64,000 nucleotides of DNA from Gordonia sp. ABSL11-1 (GCF_030315685.1 NZ_JASXSI010000024.1:20202-84201); one strand, 5' to 3'; positions 45,217 through 53,575 are shown, numbered from the stretch's first letter. Made by a program: numbers and translations. Notes: a model not told the origin generated them from the letters alone.

Positions 45217-45274
45217 CTGAGATCTGAATCACACCCTAGTCTGCGATGTACTCATCCATCGGCAAGGGAGCACC

Positions 45275-46621
45275 ATGGTATCCATCAGTCCTCGTCGCCG
45301 CCTGCTCGGAGGTGCCGTCGGCACATTCGTCGAGTGGTACGACTTCCTCATCTACGGCCTGTCCGCGCCGGTGTTGGCCGTGCACTTCTTTCCAGAAGCC
45401 AGCGCAGCCGCGGGGATCGTCAGCACGTTCGCCATCTATGCGGTCGCGTTCTTGGTGCGTCCGATCGGGGGTATCTACTTCGGGCGGATCGGCGATCGGT
45501 TGGGGCGGATCAAGACCCTTGGGTTGATCGTCTTGTTGATGGGTGGCGCGACCACCCTGCTCGGACTGTTGCCTACGTTCGCGACCGTAGGCATTCTGGC
45601 GCCACTGCTTCTGCTGTTGTGCCGTGTGGTGCAAGGATTCTCGGCCGGAGGGGAAACCAGTGGTGCCACCGCGTACATCGTCGAATCGGCGCCGTCCGAT
45701 CGTCGCGCCTTCTGGGTCAGCATCTGCGTTGCCGGGTCGTGGGCGCCCATCGTCGTCGCGTCGGGGGTGATCTTCGGACTTCGTGCCGGTCTCGGAGACG
45801 AGGCCTACATGTCGTGGGGCTGGCGGATCCCCTTCTTGCTGGGCGGCCTGCTCGCAATTGTCGGGCTGTGGTTGCGCCGTCGACTCGACGATCCGGAGGA
45901 GTTCGTCGAAGCATCACGCGCACCTCGCGATCCGCATCTTCTGCGTACCGCGCTCACCCAACACTGGCGGGCGATCGTCACCGTGATGCTGCTCGTGGCA
46001 GTTCAGGGAGTCGGGGCCTACTTACTCCTCAGCTACATGTACAGCTACCTCGTCACGGTCGCGGGAATGACTCCGACCGCAGCTCTGCTCGCCAACTCGC
46101 TGGGTGTCGCGTCGATGGCGGTGTTGATATTGCCGGCGGGTCGACTGTCGGACCGGGTGGGACGCAGGACGGTCATGTTCGTGGGTGCAGCGTGGCTGGC
46201 CGTGATCTCGTGGCCGGCGATGACCCTTGCCAGCGGCGGTGGCCTCGGTTCGGCGGTCGGCGGACAGCTTCTGATCGCGGTCGGCGTGGCACTGTTCTCG
46301 GCAGGTGGTTTCGTGACCATGGCGGAGCTGTTCTCCACGACGATGCGGTTCACCGGTCACGCCATCGGCTACAACGTCGGCTACGCGATCTTCGGTGGAA
46401 CCACCCCGCTCATCGCCTCGGCTCTCGTCGCGATCACCGGGTCGGCGGTGGCGCCGGCCTTCTACGTTATCGTGATCGCGGCGCTCGGAGTGGCGGTGGT
46501 CGGTCGAATCCCGGAAACGAAGGGTGTGCGACTCCGCGACGCAGGCGAGATCTCTCATCCGGCCGCCGACGATCTGACTGTGCCAACGGTTGCGACCCGC
46601 TCAGGAACAACAAACGTGTGA
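45275..46621 (+). CDS. MFS transporter, metabolite:H+ symporter (MHS) family
   Basis: A 448-residue membrane protein with about twelve segments that imports an organic acid or zwitterion with protons. The hallmark first-helix motif VGTFVEWYDFLIYG, the loop GRIGDRLGRIKTLG after the third or second segment, and RVVQGFSAGGETSGA in the fourth to fifth segment are all MHS signatures (ShiA/ProP/KgtP group). The ATG at 45275 follows AAGGGAG. A degenerate copy of the Crp/Fnr operator precedes it. It probably takes up the substrate of the divergent eight-gene operon. Confidence 0.92.
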   Translation: MVSISPRRRLLGGAVGTFVEWYDFLIYGLSAPVLAVHFFPEASAAAGIVSTFAIYAVAFLVRPIGGIYFGRIGDRLGRIKTLGLIVLLMGGATTLLGLLPTFATVGILAPLLLLLCRVVQGFSAGGETSGATAYIVESAPSDRRAFWVSICVAGSWAPIVVASGVIFGLRAGLGDEAYMSWGWRIPFLLGGLLAIVGLWLRRRLDDPEEFVEASRAPRDPHLLRTALTQHWRAIVTVMLLVAVQGVGAYLLLSYMYSYLVTVAGMTPTAALLANSLGVASMAVLILPAGRLSDRVGRRTVMFVGAAWLAVISWPAMTLASGGGLGSAVGGQLLIAVGVALFSAGGFVTMAELFSTTMRFTGHAIGYNVGYAIFGGTTPLIASALVAITGSAVAPAFYVIVIAALGVAVVGRIPETKGVRLRDAGEISHPAADDLTVPTVATRSGTTNV

Positions 46622-46678
46622 ACTGACATCGATGGATGGCGGTCGACACGCACCATGACATGAGCGCCGTCTTTCAGG

Positions 46679-47503
46679 TCAGCCGACGAAATTGCGCAGT
46701 GCCTCGACCATGATTTCGGGCTGGTCTTCCGGGATCAGTGTCCAGGAGTCGTCGACGATCTCTTTCGTGGCGTTCGGGTACAGAGCGACGAGTCTATCGG
46801 CGTGTTCCAGCGGCATCATCTGGTCGTCGCGGGCCCACAGCACGAGCACGGGTCGGGCGAAGCTGCTCATGTGATCGGACAGTTCGAGAAGGCGGCGGCG
46901 GGGCGGGTCTCCCTTGGCGAACTTCACCAGGTCGCGTCGGATCGCCCGGTTGTGGACTGCCGGAGCAAACCAGTCGTCGAACAGTGCATCGGGTAAGCCG
47001 CGTTTGGTGAGTGCGCCGTAGGCCTTGTTGCTGTGGCGGAAAAACTGTGTGCCAAGGATCTTGGAGAGCACCCAGCCTCCGCCGGGCAGGTGGCACAGCC
47101 ATTTGGCGGGCCGTGCGGGCTTGGGCGGGTAGTTGTCGAACGCGGTGCATGAGGCCAGAACGAGTCGGCCCAGACGGTTGTCGCGACCGTCGGAAATCAT
47201 GAACTGTCCGCCGCCCCAATCGTTGAGCACCAGCGTGACGTCAGACAGATCGAGTGCCTCCAGGAAGTCGGCGAGGATACCCGCGACGCCCTGCTCGGAC
47301 AGGTCGGCATCGGGATGCATCGGCGCCCGGTGAGCGCCCAGCGGCAGAGTTGGTGTGATGCAGCGGTACTCGGGCAGGTGGGGGATGACTTTGCGCCATT
47401 GGCGGCCGTCCATGAGCAGACCGTGGCCGAACACCATGACGGGACCGTCGCCGCCAGTGTCCTGATAGGTGATCGGGCCGGAGGGTACTTCCACCGTGGG
47501 CAT
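46679..47503 (-). CDS. Alpha/beta hydrolase with Asp nucleophile motif
   Basis: A 274-residue alpha/beta-hydrolase-fold protein. The oxyanion-loop HG is in VFGHGLLMDGRQW, and the nucleophile-elbow reads LNDWGGGQF, where Asp replaces Ser as in haloalkane dehalogenases and epoxide hydrolases. A later acidic residue lies in WARDDQMMP. The usual catalytic histidine near the C-terminus is not visible: the segment reads DDSWTLIPEDQPE, with no His. It may be hydrolytically weak or use another residue. AGGAGG precedes the ATG at 47503. It is divergent from a TetR-family gene and presumably repressed by it. Confidence 0.87.
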   Translation of the reverse strand: MPTVEVPSGPITYQDTGGDGPVMVFGHGLLMDGRQWRKVIPHLPEYRCITPTLPLGAHRAPMHPDADLSEQGVAGILADFLEALDLSDVTLVLNDWGGGQFMISDGRDNRLGRLVLASCTAFDNYPPKPARPAKWLCHLPGGGWVLSKILGTQFFRHSNKAYGALTKRGLPDALFDDWFAPAVHNRAIRRDLVKFAKGDPPRRRLLELSDHMSSFARPVLVLWARDDQMMPLEHADRLVALYPNATKEIVDDSWTLIPEDQPEIMVEALRNFVG

Positions 47504-47524
47504 CGAACCTCCTAGATAGATCGT

Positions 47525-47553
47525 TCTGTTTATAGGTACGGTATGCTGACAGA
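47525..47553. promoter_or_regulatory. Possible TetR-type operator between divergent genes
   Basis: TCTGT (47525-47529) and ACAGA (47549-47553) form the outer arms of an imperfect inverted repeat. A TATA-rich stretch inside reads as a TATAAA -10-like box for the minus-strand hydrolase. It lies in the 76-base gap between the hydrolase and the TetR gene. Confidence 0.4.
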
Positions 47554-47579
47554 ATTCAGAGCGCAAGAGGGGAGCTGCG

Positions 47580-48173
47580 ATGGCTGGCTCGGGTACCCGT
47601 GACAGGATTCTGGCGGCGACGGCCGAGTTGTACCGGCGCCAGGGCATGTCGGCGACCGGGCTCAAACAGATCTCCGCGATGTCCGGGGCGCCGTTCGGGT
47701 CGATCTACCACCACTTCCCTGGCGGAAAGGAGGCGATCAGCGCCGAGGTCATCCGGTCCGAGGGTGTTCGCTATGGGAATCTCGTTGTCGCCCAGCTGGT
47801 ACTGACCGATCCTGCGACCGGCATTCCCGAATTGTTCCAGAATGCGGGCCGGGCGATGCAGGCGCAGGACTACAGCGAGGCGTGCTCCATCGAGACGATC
47901 GCCCTCGAGGTCGCCAGCACCAACGAGTCGTTGCGGCAGGAGTCGGCCACGGTCTTCGAGCACTGGCTGACTGTGCTTGCCCAGTGGTTCGGCCAGCTCC
48001 ACATCAGCGACGAGCAGTGCCGTCGGCTGGCATTGACCACATTGACCGCATTGGAGGGTGCGTTCGTGCTGTGCCGCACGCTACGCTCGGTCGACCCGAT
48101 CATCGCCGCCGGCCACGGTGTACAGGCCGCGGTGGTCGCTGAACTGGGTAGTGAGCGAAGATCGTCTGCATGA
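47580..48173 (+). CDS. TetR/AcrR-family transcriptional regulator
   Basis: A 197-residue repressor. The N-terminal helix-turn-helix spans about 5-52 (RDRILAATAELYRRQGM, then LKQISAMSGAPFGSIYHHFPG), with the conserved YHHF turn and a following Lys. The C-terminal ligand-binding helices are unassigned. AGAGGGGAG precedes the ATG at 47580. It is divergent from the alpha/beta hydrolase gene, which is therefore its likely target. The effector is unknown. Confidence 0.92.
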   Translation: MAGSGTRDRILAATAELYRRQGMSATGLKQISAMSGAPFGSIYHHFPGGKEAISAEVIRSEGVRYGNLVVAQLVLTDPATGIPELFQNAGRAMQAQDYSEACSIETIALEVASTNESLRQESATVFEHWLTVLAQWFGQLHISDEQCRRLALTTLTALEGAFVLCRTLRSVDPIIAAGHGVQAAVVAELGSERRSSA

Positions 48174-48206
48174 CAAGCGATCTCGGCGATCAGTCTTCTG
48201 CTTGTC
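48172..48206. terminator. Possible bidirectional terminator hairpin
   Basis: GACAAGC (48172-48178) and GCTTGTC (48200-48206) can pair, with a smaller GATC-TCGGC-GATC hairpin nested inside. It stands exactly between the convergent TetR and deazaflavin-reductase genes. There is no T-run, so the call rests on position and pairing only. Confidence 0.3.
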
Positions 48207-48228
48207 CTGAGTGCTCATCTCGGCGCGA

Positions 48229-48753
48229 TCAGACCGTTGGCTGCCGCCGATCCGGACGGAGCCGGAAGACTCGGAACTCCCGTCCTGAAATAGACTGTGC
48301 TACAGCAAAATTTGGCCACTGCGCACAGATGGTGCTCCAGTCGCGAATGCGCGCAGTGCCGATGGAGTGCTGGACTGCCACGACGAAGTCCGCGCGCTGG
48401 AAGCGGACCACGGCGGTGTCGGCGGCGGCCAGATTGGCTGCCCACGCAGGCGGATGCGGCCGACCCCAGTTGGAGTCGGTGACCAGGAGGTCTTCACCAT
48501 CGGTGATGCATTGCAGTGTCACCGTACGCGGCTGGCCGGTCTTTCTGCCGACAACTGTGATCTGAAGGCTCGCCAGGCCGGCGGCGTCGAGCACGCCGAT
48601 TCGCCCACTGCTGCATCGGCGCAGCGTCGCCTCGGCGATGCCCGTCACTGCGGACGCGCGCAGCACCACGTGGCGATACAGCAGCGGATGACTGATCAAT
48701 CGGCGTATCCAGCTCGACAGTGTGCCTGCGAGCGTCATCCCACGAGGCGGCAT
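48229..48753 (-). CDS. Deazaflavin (F420)-dependent nitroreductase/quinone-reductase family protein
   Basis: A 174-residue split-beta-barrel protein of the Ddn/DUF385 family, which uses reduced coenzyme F420 to reduce quinones or nitro-compounds. Typical blocks are LQITVVGRKTGQPRTVTLQC, then DGEDLLVTDSNWGRPHPPAWAANL, with the Asn/Trp/Gly loop and conserved Pro-x-W. GGAGGAA precedes the ATG at 48753. The family is largely actinobacterial. It lies 28 bp downstream of the methyltransferase gene on the same strand and is possibly co-transcribed with it. Confidence 0.9.
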   Translation of the reverse strand: MPPRGMTLAGTLSSWIRRLISHPLLYRHVVLRASAVTGIAEATLRRCSSGRIGVLDAAGLASLQITVVGRKTGQPRTVTLQCITDGEDLLVTDSNWGRPHPPAWAANLAAADTAVVRFQRADFVVAVQHSIGTARIRDWSTICAQWPNFAVAQSISGREFRVFRLRPDRRQPTV

Positions 48754-48781
48754 AGACGTTCCTCCGTGCGTTTGGAACGCA

Positions 48782-49546
48782 TCAGAGATCGACGATCACG
48801 ATGCAGTAGCCGACGTCGAGTGACTCCTGCTCCACAAGTCGAGCGTGCCGGGCATGCCATCGTTGGGTCTGCAGGTCTGATCGGAGTTGCTCAAGGCCCG
48901 GCGCGAGTTCGGCTGGGTCGGTGGTGGCCAGCATGGAGATTCCTGCTCGCACACGAGGGTCGAGGTAGGCGTGCGGGCGCCGCCAATAGGCTGCGCCGAA
49001 GCCATCGGTGCAGTCATGCGGTATCGGAACCGGCTGCACGCGCAGCGATGCTCCGGGCAGCATGGCGGCGAGCGCATCCAGAGGGACGGCGACGCGCGCA
49101 TCCGTCACGGCGGCCGCAGGCAGGTATTCCCGCAGCAGCCAGAAGCGGGCCATCATCTCCGGACGCCAGGTGAACAACACGATCCGTGAGCGCGCCACCC
49201 GCTTCATCTCCGCCATACCACGTGCGAGGTCATGCCAATGGTGCACTGTGAGAACGGCCAACGCGACGTCGACAGCGTTATCCCGCAACGGCAGCGCTTC
49301 GGCCAGCGCTTGCACCGCTGGTGCGGCGACGGTGGATCGTTGTGACAACATCACTTTGCTCGGCTCCACGGCCAGGACCGTGGTGGGTGGCTCATACGAT
49401 CCGGTGCCCGCGCCCACATTCACTACGCTCGCCGTATCGCCGATCGCTTCCTGGATTGCAGCGGCGATTCTCGGGTCAGCCATCCGCGTCTGGGCGTACG
49501 TCGCGCCGATTGTGTCGTACTTGGCCACGGTATCAACGCTTTCCAC
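48782..49546 (-). CDS. Class I SAM-dependent methyltransferase
   Basis: A 254-residue Rossmann-like methyltransferase. The SAM-binding motif I reads VVNVGAGTGSYEPP (about 40-53), followed by the acidic VLAVEPSKVM. ALPLRDNAVDVALAVLTVHHW is motif II/III with a His-Trp similar to MenG/UbiE-like and small-molecule enzymes. The opening YDTIGATYAQTRMADPRI is typical of the group. The start is a GTG at 49546 with a weak ribosome binding site, and a second GTG seven codons later is possible. The substrate is unknown. It is next to IS remnants on its upstream side. Confidence 0.87.
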   Translation of the reverse strand: MESVDTVAKYDTIGATYAQTRMADPRIAAAIQEAIGDTASVVNVGAGTGSYEPPTTVLAVEPSKVMLSQRSTVAAPAVQALAEALPLRDNAVDVALAVLTVHHWHDLARGMAEMKRVARSRIVLFTWRPEMMARFWLLREYLPAAAVTDARVAVPLDALAAMLPGASLRVQPVPIPHDCTDGFGAAYWRRPHAYLDPRVRAGISMLATTDPAELAPGLEQLRSDLQTQRWHARHARLVEQESLDVGYCIVIVDL

Positions 49547-49772
49547 TCGAGATGTAGGTATTCGTCGACGGCTCGCTCACCGCACAGAGTGTTCCTCGGT
49601 CCTACTACAGTAAAGCTCGCGCGAGGGGCGCATGTCGATGCCCGGACGAGACTGCTGGGTGGCGCTCGGAGATAATTCGCCGAGCACGGTACGGTGCTGC
49701 CGACGATCGATGAGGTGCGTCGAGACGCTGCAGTGAGCGTCGGGGCTCTGTATTGCGCTGTCCCGGATACGC
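49547..49772. other. Intergenic region upstream of methyltransferase, no gene recognised
   Basis: About 225 bases before the IS256 fragment. It must contain the promoter of the methyltransferase gene. No coding pattern is recognised, but it may include further decayed IS256 sequence. Confidence 0.3.
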
Positions 49773-49907
49773 AGTGACCAAGGAATCGGGTCACGCCCAG
49801 CGACTCTGGCGATGGCCTACAAGCTGATCGAGGCCGCCCAATCGAGATGGCGATCGGTCAACGCACCCCACCTCGTGGTGCTCGTGCGCGCCGGAGTCAC
49901 CTACGAG
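49773..49907 (+). mobile_element. IS256-family transposase C-terminal remnant
   Basis: One frame reads LAMAYKLIEAAQSRWRSVNA, then PHLVVLVRAGVTYE, which is the C-terminal part of actinobacterial IS256-family (Mutator-type) transposases. Only about 45 residues remain. The frame ends at a TGA that also begins what looks like the left end of an IS3 element (49908), so the IS256 gene seems to have been cut by that insertion. Non-functional. Confidence 0.7.
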
Positions 49908-50900
49908 TGAACCGTCCTGGGTCTGGTGGAGACCGTTGATCTCACCAGGAGAATACGGTTACAGCAGTACCGCGGAAGTTCGACCAGGAGACTCGTGAGC
50001 GAGCTGTGAGAATGTATCACGAGCGGCTCGGTGAGACGGACGGGAGAGTCCGAGCTGGCTGTGCGTGAGAATGTCGGGCAGTTGCTCGATGCCAATCAGG
50101 CGACGTTGTGCAACTGGATCGAGAAGGACGCCCCGCCGACGTCTTCTGTGGCCGGGTCGCGGGTTGGTGATCATACTGCGGAGCTGCGTGAGTTGCGATG
50201 CGAGGTTGCCGAACTACATAGGGCCAGTGAGATATTGAAGACAGCTTCTAGCCGCTTGTGCCGCGGCGGAGATCAACCGCCGACTTCGTTGATCGTCGAG
50301 TACTTCAACGCTCACGAGGACCTGTTCGGGGTCGATCAGATCCGCCGGGTGCTCACCGAGTACGGAATGCAGATCGCCCCGTCCGCCTACTACGCGAACA
50401 AGAAGCGCGGCCCGGTCTCGGCGGCGATGTCGACCGAGGGCTACGCTGCTCACGCCGTCTACCAGCAGTCCGAGGCGAGTCGCAGCGTCTACCGAGTTCG
50501 CAAGATGTATCACACGATGCGGCGCGTCGGGCAGATGCTGGGCCGCGACCAGGTGAGCCGACTGATGAGGATCTGCGGGATCTCCAGAGCGGTCCGCGGT
50601 TTCACCGCACCGTCACCACCCGCCACGATGACAAGACGGCCCCGGGTTCCCAGATCATGTTGATCGGCAATGGAATACGCCGATAATCCTGACCAGTGGT
50701 GGATGGCCGACTTCACCGACGTGTGGACGTTGGCCGGGTTCGTCTACGTGTCGTTCATCGTCGACGTGTTCTCACGATTCATCCTCGGGTGGCGGGCATG
50801 ACGAGCATGCACACCCCGTTGGTGACCGATGTCGTCGAGCAAGCACTGTTCATCCGCCGCGGAACCGTGCACATCGCGTCCTACACTCGTACGCTCCGGC
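49908..50900 (+). mobile_element. Decayed IS3-family element (left part)
   Basis: The left end begins with TGAACCGTCCTGGG. A broken orfA follows (about 49967 onward) with KFDQETRERAVRMYHERLGE in one frame and LLDANQATLCNWIEKDAP, then ELRELRCEVAELHRASEILK, in another. orfB starts near 50280 with SLIVEYFNAHEDLFGVDQIRR, and later DQWWMADFTDVWTLAGFVYV, then VDVFSRFILGW (about 50690-50788), the DDE integrase core with its Asp residues. A stop and a frame change follow (MTSMHTPLVTDVVEQALF, 50799-50860). At least three frameshifts are needed. The C-terminal part and right inverted repeat are missing here. Not functional. Confidence 0.8.
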
Positions 50901-51032
50901 AAACACCGGGGCCGCCAACAAATGTCGGACAGGCCGGGCAGGCGCCTCCCGCGCGGCAACCCACGAGATCTTTGTGAGTGAGGCCGGGCCCGCAACCCTT
51001 GGACGAACGCCGGGCGTCACCCCATTCCGTCT

Positions 51033-51276
51033 AGGTCACCGCAGAAGACGCGAGCATCGAAGTGACAAGTTCGTGCTCCCCAGACCGTGACCGGAAAACC
51101 AGCCAAGGCGAATTCCGCGGCCTACCACCCACAGGCAACAGGATCACCTGCGACGAGATCGTCATCAGCGGCTTCGCAGACAGCAAGGAAGTCGAAGTCT
51201 GGGGGGTGAAGTCTGGGGCGTGGTCGACAAGCACAACCAGATGCGACAGCTCGGCGCCCTTCCCATGCAGCGGCCA
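51033..51276 (+). pseudogene. SnoaL-like polyketide/ester cyclase pseudogene
   Basis: One frame shows QGEFRGLPPTGNRITCDEIV, then ISGFADSKEVEVWG, and a second frame continues VVDKHNQMRQLGALPM. Together these match the C-terminal half of SnoaL-like ester cyclases. The break coincides with a 14-base tandem duplication, GAAGTCTGGGGGGT (51194-51207) and GAAGTCTGGGGCGT (51208-51221), which shifts the frame. A second break lies upstream near 51070-51090 (GDKFVL in another frame). The N-terminal half is not found. It sits between the IS3 remnant and the TetR gene. Confidence 0.65.
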
Positions 51277-51394
51277 CCGAGCGGGGAAACACCCGCGGGC
51301 TCTCGCCGATACGGTTGATCATGGAATCGCGCTGTTGATCTTGGTTCCGACCGCGCGAGCCGCGAGCAGGCTCGACTACCGGCCAGTTGCTGTT

Positions 51395-51958
51395 TCAGGT
51401 GCAGTCGGCTCCGATCCCGGCGACCGTGAGCTGGAAGGCGCGGTCGGCCTGCGTCGCTGGGTCGGTGTAGTTCTCGGTGGCCAGGGCGATTCCGACGACC
51501 GCTATGAGTAGATCCTCGATGGTGATGTCCGCCCGGACAGCCTGATCATCAATGGCCCTACCTAGCAGCACTGCGCCGGCCGCACCAATGGCTGCCGCAC
51601 AGGAGTCCTGGGTGGTCCCGTCCTGCAGTGGCTGGTAGGAGAGGACGTCCGCCAGACCGCGTGCGGCAACTGAGTAGGAGAGCAGCTCGTGCAGCCATTC
51701 CACCAGCGCGGAGCGACTGTCTCGCTCGGTGCAGAGTGTATGAGCGCGATCGCACAGGGCGTCGACGCGCTGCTTGAAAACGGCATCGAGCAGAGCCTTT
51801 CGGGTGGGAAAGTGTCGCCGCACGGTGGCAGATCCGACGCCCGCGGCGCGAGCGATCTGCTCCAGTGATGCCTGGGCTCCTTGACTCGCCACCTCGGCCT
51901 CGGCCACGGCGAGGATGTGCGTGTAGTTGCGGCGGGCGTCCGAGCGCTGGCCAGTCAT
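51395..51958 (-). CDS. TetR-family transcriptional regulator
   Basis: A 187-residue repressor. The helix-turn-helix region has ARRNYTHILAVAEAEVAS, then LEQIARAAGVGSATVRRHFP, with RRHF in place of the more common YYHF. The C-terminal part has VEWLHELLSYSVAARGLADV, as in SbtR-like members. The ATG at 51958 follows GGAGAG; the longer frame upstream covers the divergent gene. It faces the NmrA-family gene over a roughly 105-base gap that holds a large double palindrome, so it almost certainly controls that gene and itself. Confidence 0.92.
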   Translation of the reverse strand: MTGQRSDARRNYTHILAVAEAEVASQGAQASLEQIARAAGVGSATVRRHFPTRKALLDAVFKQRVDALCDRAHTLCTERDSRSALVEWLHELLSYSVAARGLADVLSYQPLQDGTTQDSCAAAIGAAGAVLLGRAIDDQAVRADITIEDLLIAVVGIALATENYTDPATQADRAFQLTVAGIGADCT

Positions 51959-51976
51959 GATCTCTCCAATCTTGAT

Positions 51977-52033
51977 AAGTGGCGGGCCCCGCCGTATTGT
52001 AGCGAGTAATAAACGGCGGGGTCCGCCGCTTAT
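51977..52033. promoter_or_regulatory. Large double-palindromic TetR operator
   Basis: Two near-identical elements face each other: AAGTGGCGGGCCCCGCCGT (51977-51995) and ACGGCGGGGTCCGCCGCTT (52013-52031), complementary at 17 of 19 positions, with a 17-base gap. Each arm is itself nearly palindromic around GGCGG/CCGCC. The right one extends to ATAA...TTAT (52009-52033) with 10 of 11 paired positions. It lies between the divergent TetR and NmrA genes, as expected for two bound dimers. Confidence 0.75.
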
Positions 52034-52063
52034 CGTCCGCGTAACCGCTGAGGAGACGAACAC

Positions 52064-52999
52064 ATGATCACTGTCACCACTGCCGGCGCAACACCGGTTC
52101 TCGTCGCCGGTGCTACTGGCCGCCAAGGCGGTGCGACCGCACGGGCTCTGCTCGCGCAGGGAATACCGGTGCGTGCTCTGGTACGCGACCCGAGCACGCC
52201 GCGTGCACGGGCCATCGAAGGACTCGGCGCCAGCCTGGTCGTGGGCGATCTCACCGCACCTGCGACCCTCGAGGCGGCCGTGAGCGGCGTGCGAGCCGTC
52301 TTCTCCGTGCAGATGCCCGCCCTCACCGAGCAGGGGTTTGACTTCGCAGGCGAGGTCGACCAGGCGGTCAACCTCATGACGACTGCGCATGCCGCCGGTG
52401 TTGAGCAGTTTGTCCAGTCCTCCACCAGCGGCGTGGGACAACACATCGAGGCTCCGGGCTGGGCCGAAGGGCGGTGGGCGGTGATGGAAGCCCCGCTCGG
52501 CACGAAGGCTGCGATCCAGGACCGGCTGCGCGAGTTCGGCTTTCCCTACTGGACGTTGCTCAAGCCGTCGTTCTTCATGGAGAACTTCGAGCCGTCAATG
52601 CGCTTCTACTTCCCCCGCGGAGTCGAAGGGGGTCTGGTCACCGTTGTCAAACCAAGCACACACCTGGCACTTGTAGCAGCCAGAGATGTGGGCCAAGCCG
52701 CTGCGGCCGCCCTGTCCGCCCCCGCCGAGTTCCACCGAGTGGAACTGGAACTCGCGAGCGATTACCTGACCATGACAGAAATTGCCAAGATCCTCTCCCG
52801 TGCTCTTGGCGTCCCACTGACAGCTCCGGACATGAACGAGGAACAGGCGCGTGGCGCTGGCATGGGAGACATGGGCGCCACCCACGAATTCATGGAGATT
52901 GTCGGCCAACCGGCCCGACCGCAGTTCGCTCGTGCGCTTGGCATCGACCTGACCAGCTTCGAAGAATGGGCACACGAACACCTGCGGACTCCCGCCTGA
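52064..52999 (+). CDS. NmrA/HSCARG-family NAD(P)-binding protein
   Basis: A 311-residue atypical short-chain-dehydrogenase-like protein. The dinucleotide motif is VAGATGRQGGATARALL near the N-terminus (GxxGxxG), followed by PVRALVRDPST, with an arginine pair that suggests NADP. STSGVGQHIEAPGWAEGRW and TLLKPSFFMENF are family blocks; the catalytic YxxxK is absent, as in redox-sensor-like NmrA proteins. It may act as an NADPH sensor or a quinone reductase. It is divergent from the TetR gene and controlled from the shared palindromic operator. Confidence 0.9.
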   Translation: MITVTTAGATPVLVAGATGRQGGATARALLAQGIPVRALVRDPSTPRARAIEGLGASLVVGDLTAPATLEAAVSGVRAVFSVQMPALTEQGFDFAGEVDQAVNLMTTAHAAGVEQFVQSSTSGVGQHIEAPGWAEGRWAVMEAPLGTKAAIQDRLREFGFPYWTLLKPSFFMENFEPSMRFYFPRGVEGGLVTVVKPSTHLALVAARDVGQAAAAALSAPAEFHRVELELASDYLTMTEIAKILSRALGVPLTAPDMNEEQARGAGMGDMGATHEFMEIVGQPARPQFARALGIDLTSFEEWAHEHLRTPA

Positions 53000-53011
53000 G
53001 CAGTTGAAAAC

Positions 53012-53190
53012 GCGGAACCTCGACGGGCTCCCCTGCGGTTTCTCGGCGCACGGTGTCAGTGGTCCACCATCGTGGCATGTACAGTCGCCGGTCGATCGAC
53101 GCGTGACCTTTGTCGCTGGTGTAGGCCATATAGACCGCGACCTGGCAGTTCTCGATCCGGCCGGCGGTACCGAAGTGATGGCGTTGCACC
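53012..53190 (-). mobile_element. IS701-family transposase fragment
   Basis: The minus-strand frame reads WVQRHHFGTAGRIENCQVAV, then YMAYTSDKGHASIDRRLYMP and RWWTTDT. This matches the segment after the first catalytic Asp of actinobacterial IS701-family transposases (GTAGRxENCQVGVFLxY...GxxLIDRELYLP). Both flanks are missing, so it is an internal fragment of about 60 residues. It lies just downstream of the NmrA gene and marks the left border of the next catabolic cluster. Confidence 0.72.
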
Positions 53191-53575
53191 CAACGGCGCA
53201 AGTCCACCACCGAACCCAGCCATCGACGCAGGTCACAGACTCAAGGCCGACTGACCGTCCACCCGGTGACAAAAGTCAGGCATGCCCCGGCAGCCACCTT
53301 GAACAGGGCAAACACGCCGTACAACCTCATAACCCGCTGTCTACGGCTGCAGTAGTGGGGCAGATTCCGACAGCCCGTTGGCCGCCGGTCATCGCCACCG
53401 ATCCGAGTCTCACGACTGATTCGGGTGAGTGCGAGAGCGCAAGTCGTGAGGTGGATGGTGTGGAGTGAGCAGCCGCATCGACCGGACGTGGTGCGCCGAC
53501 CGCTACCTCACATTCGTCGTCGGTCGCGAAGTTCCATCCCGTTGGCGCTTTCGGCGACCAAGATCCACAGGCGAA
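53191..53575. other. Region between IS701 remnant and LysR gene, no gene recognised
   Basis: About 385 bases downstream of the LysR gene. Short overlapping frames exist but show no domain. Given the IS701 fragment alongside, this may be degraded mobile DNA. Confidence 0.35.
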
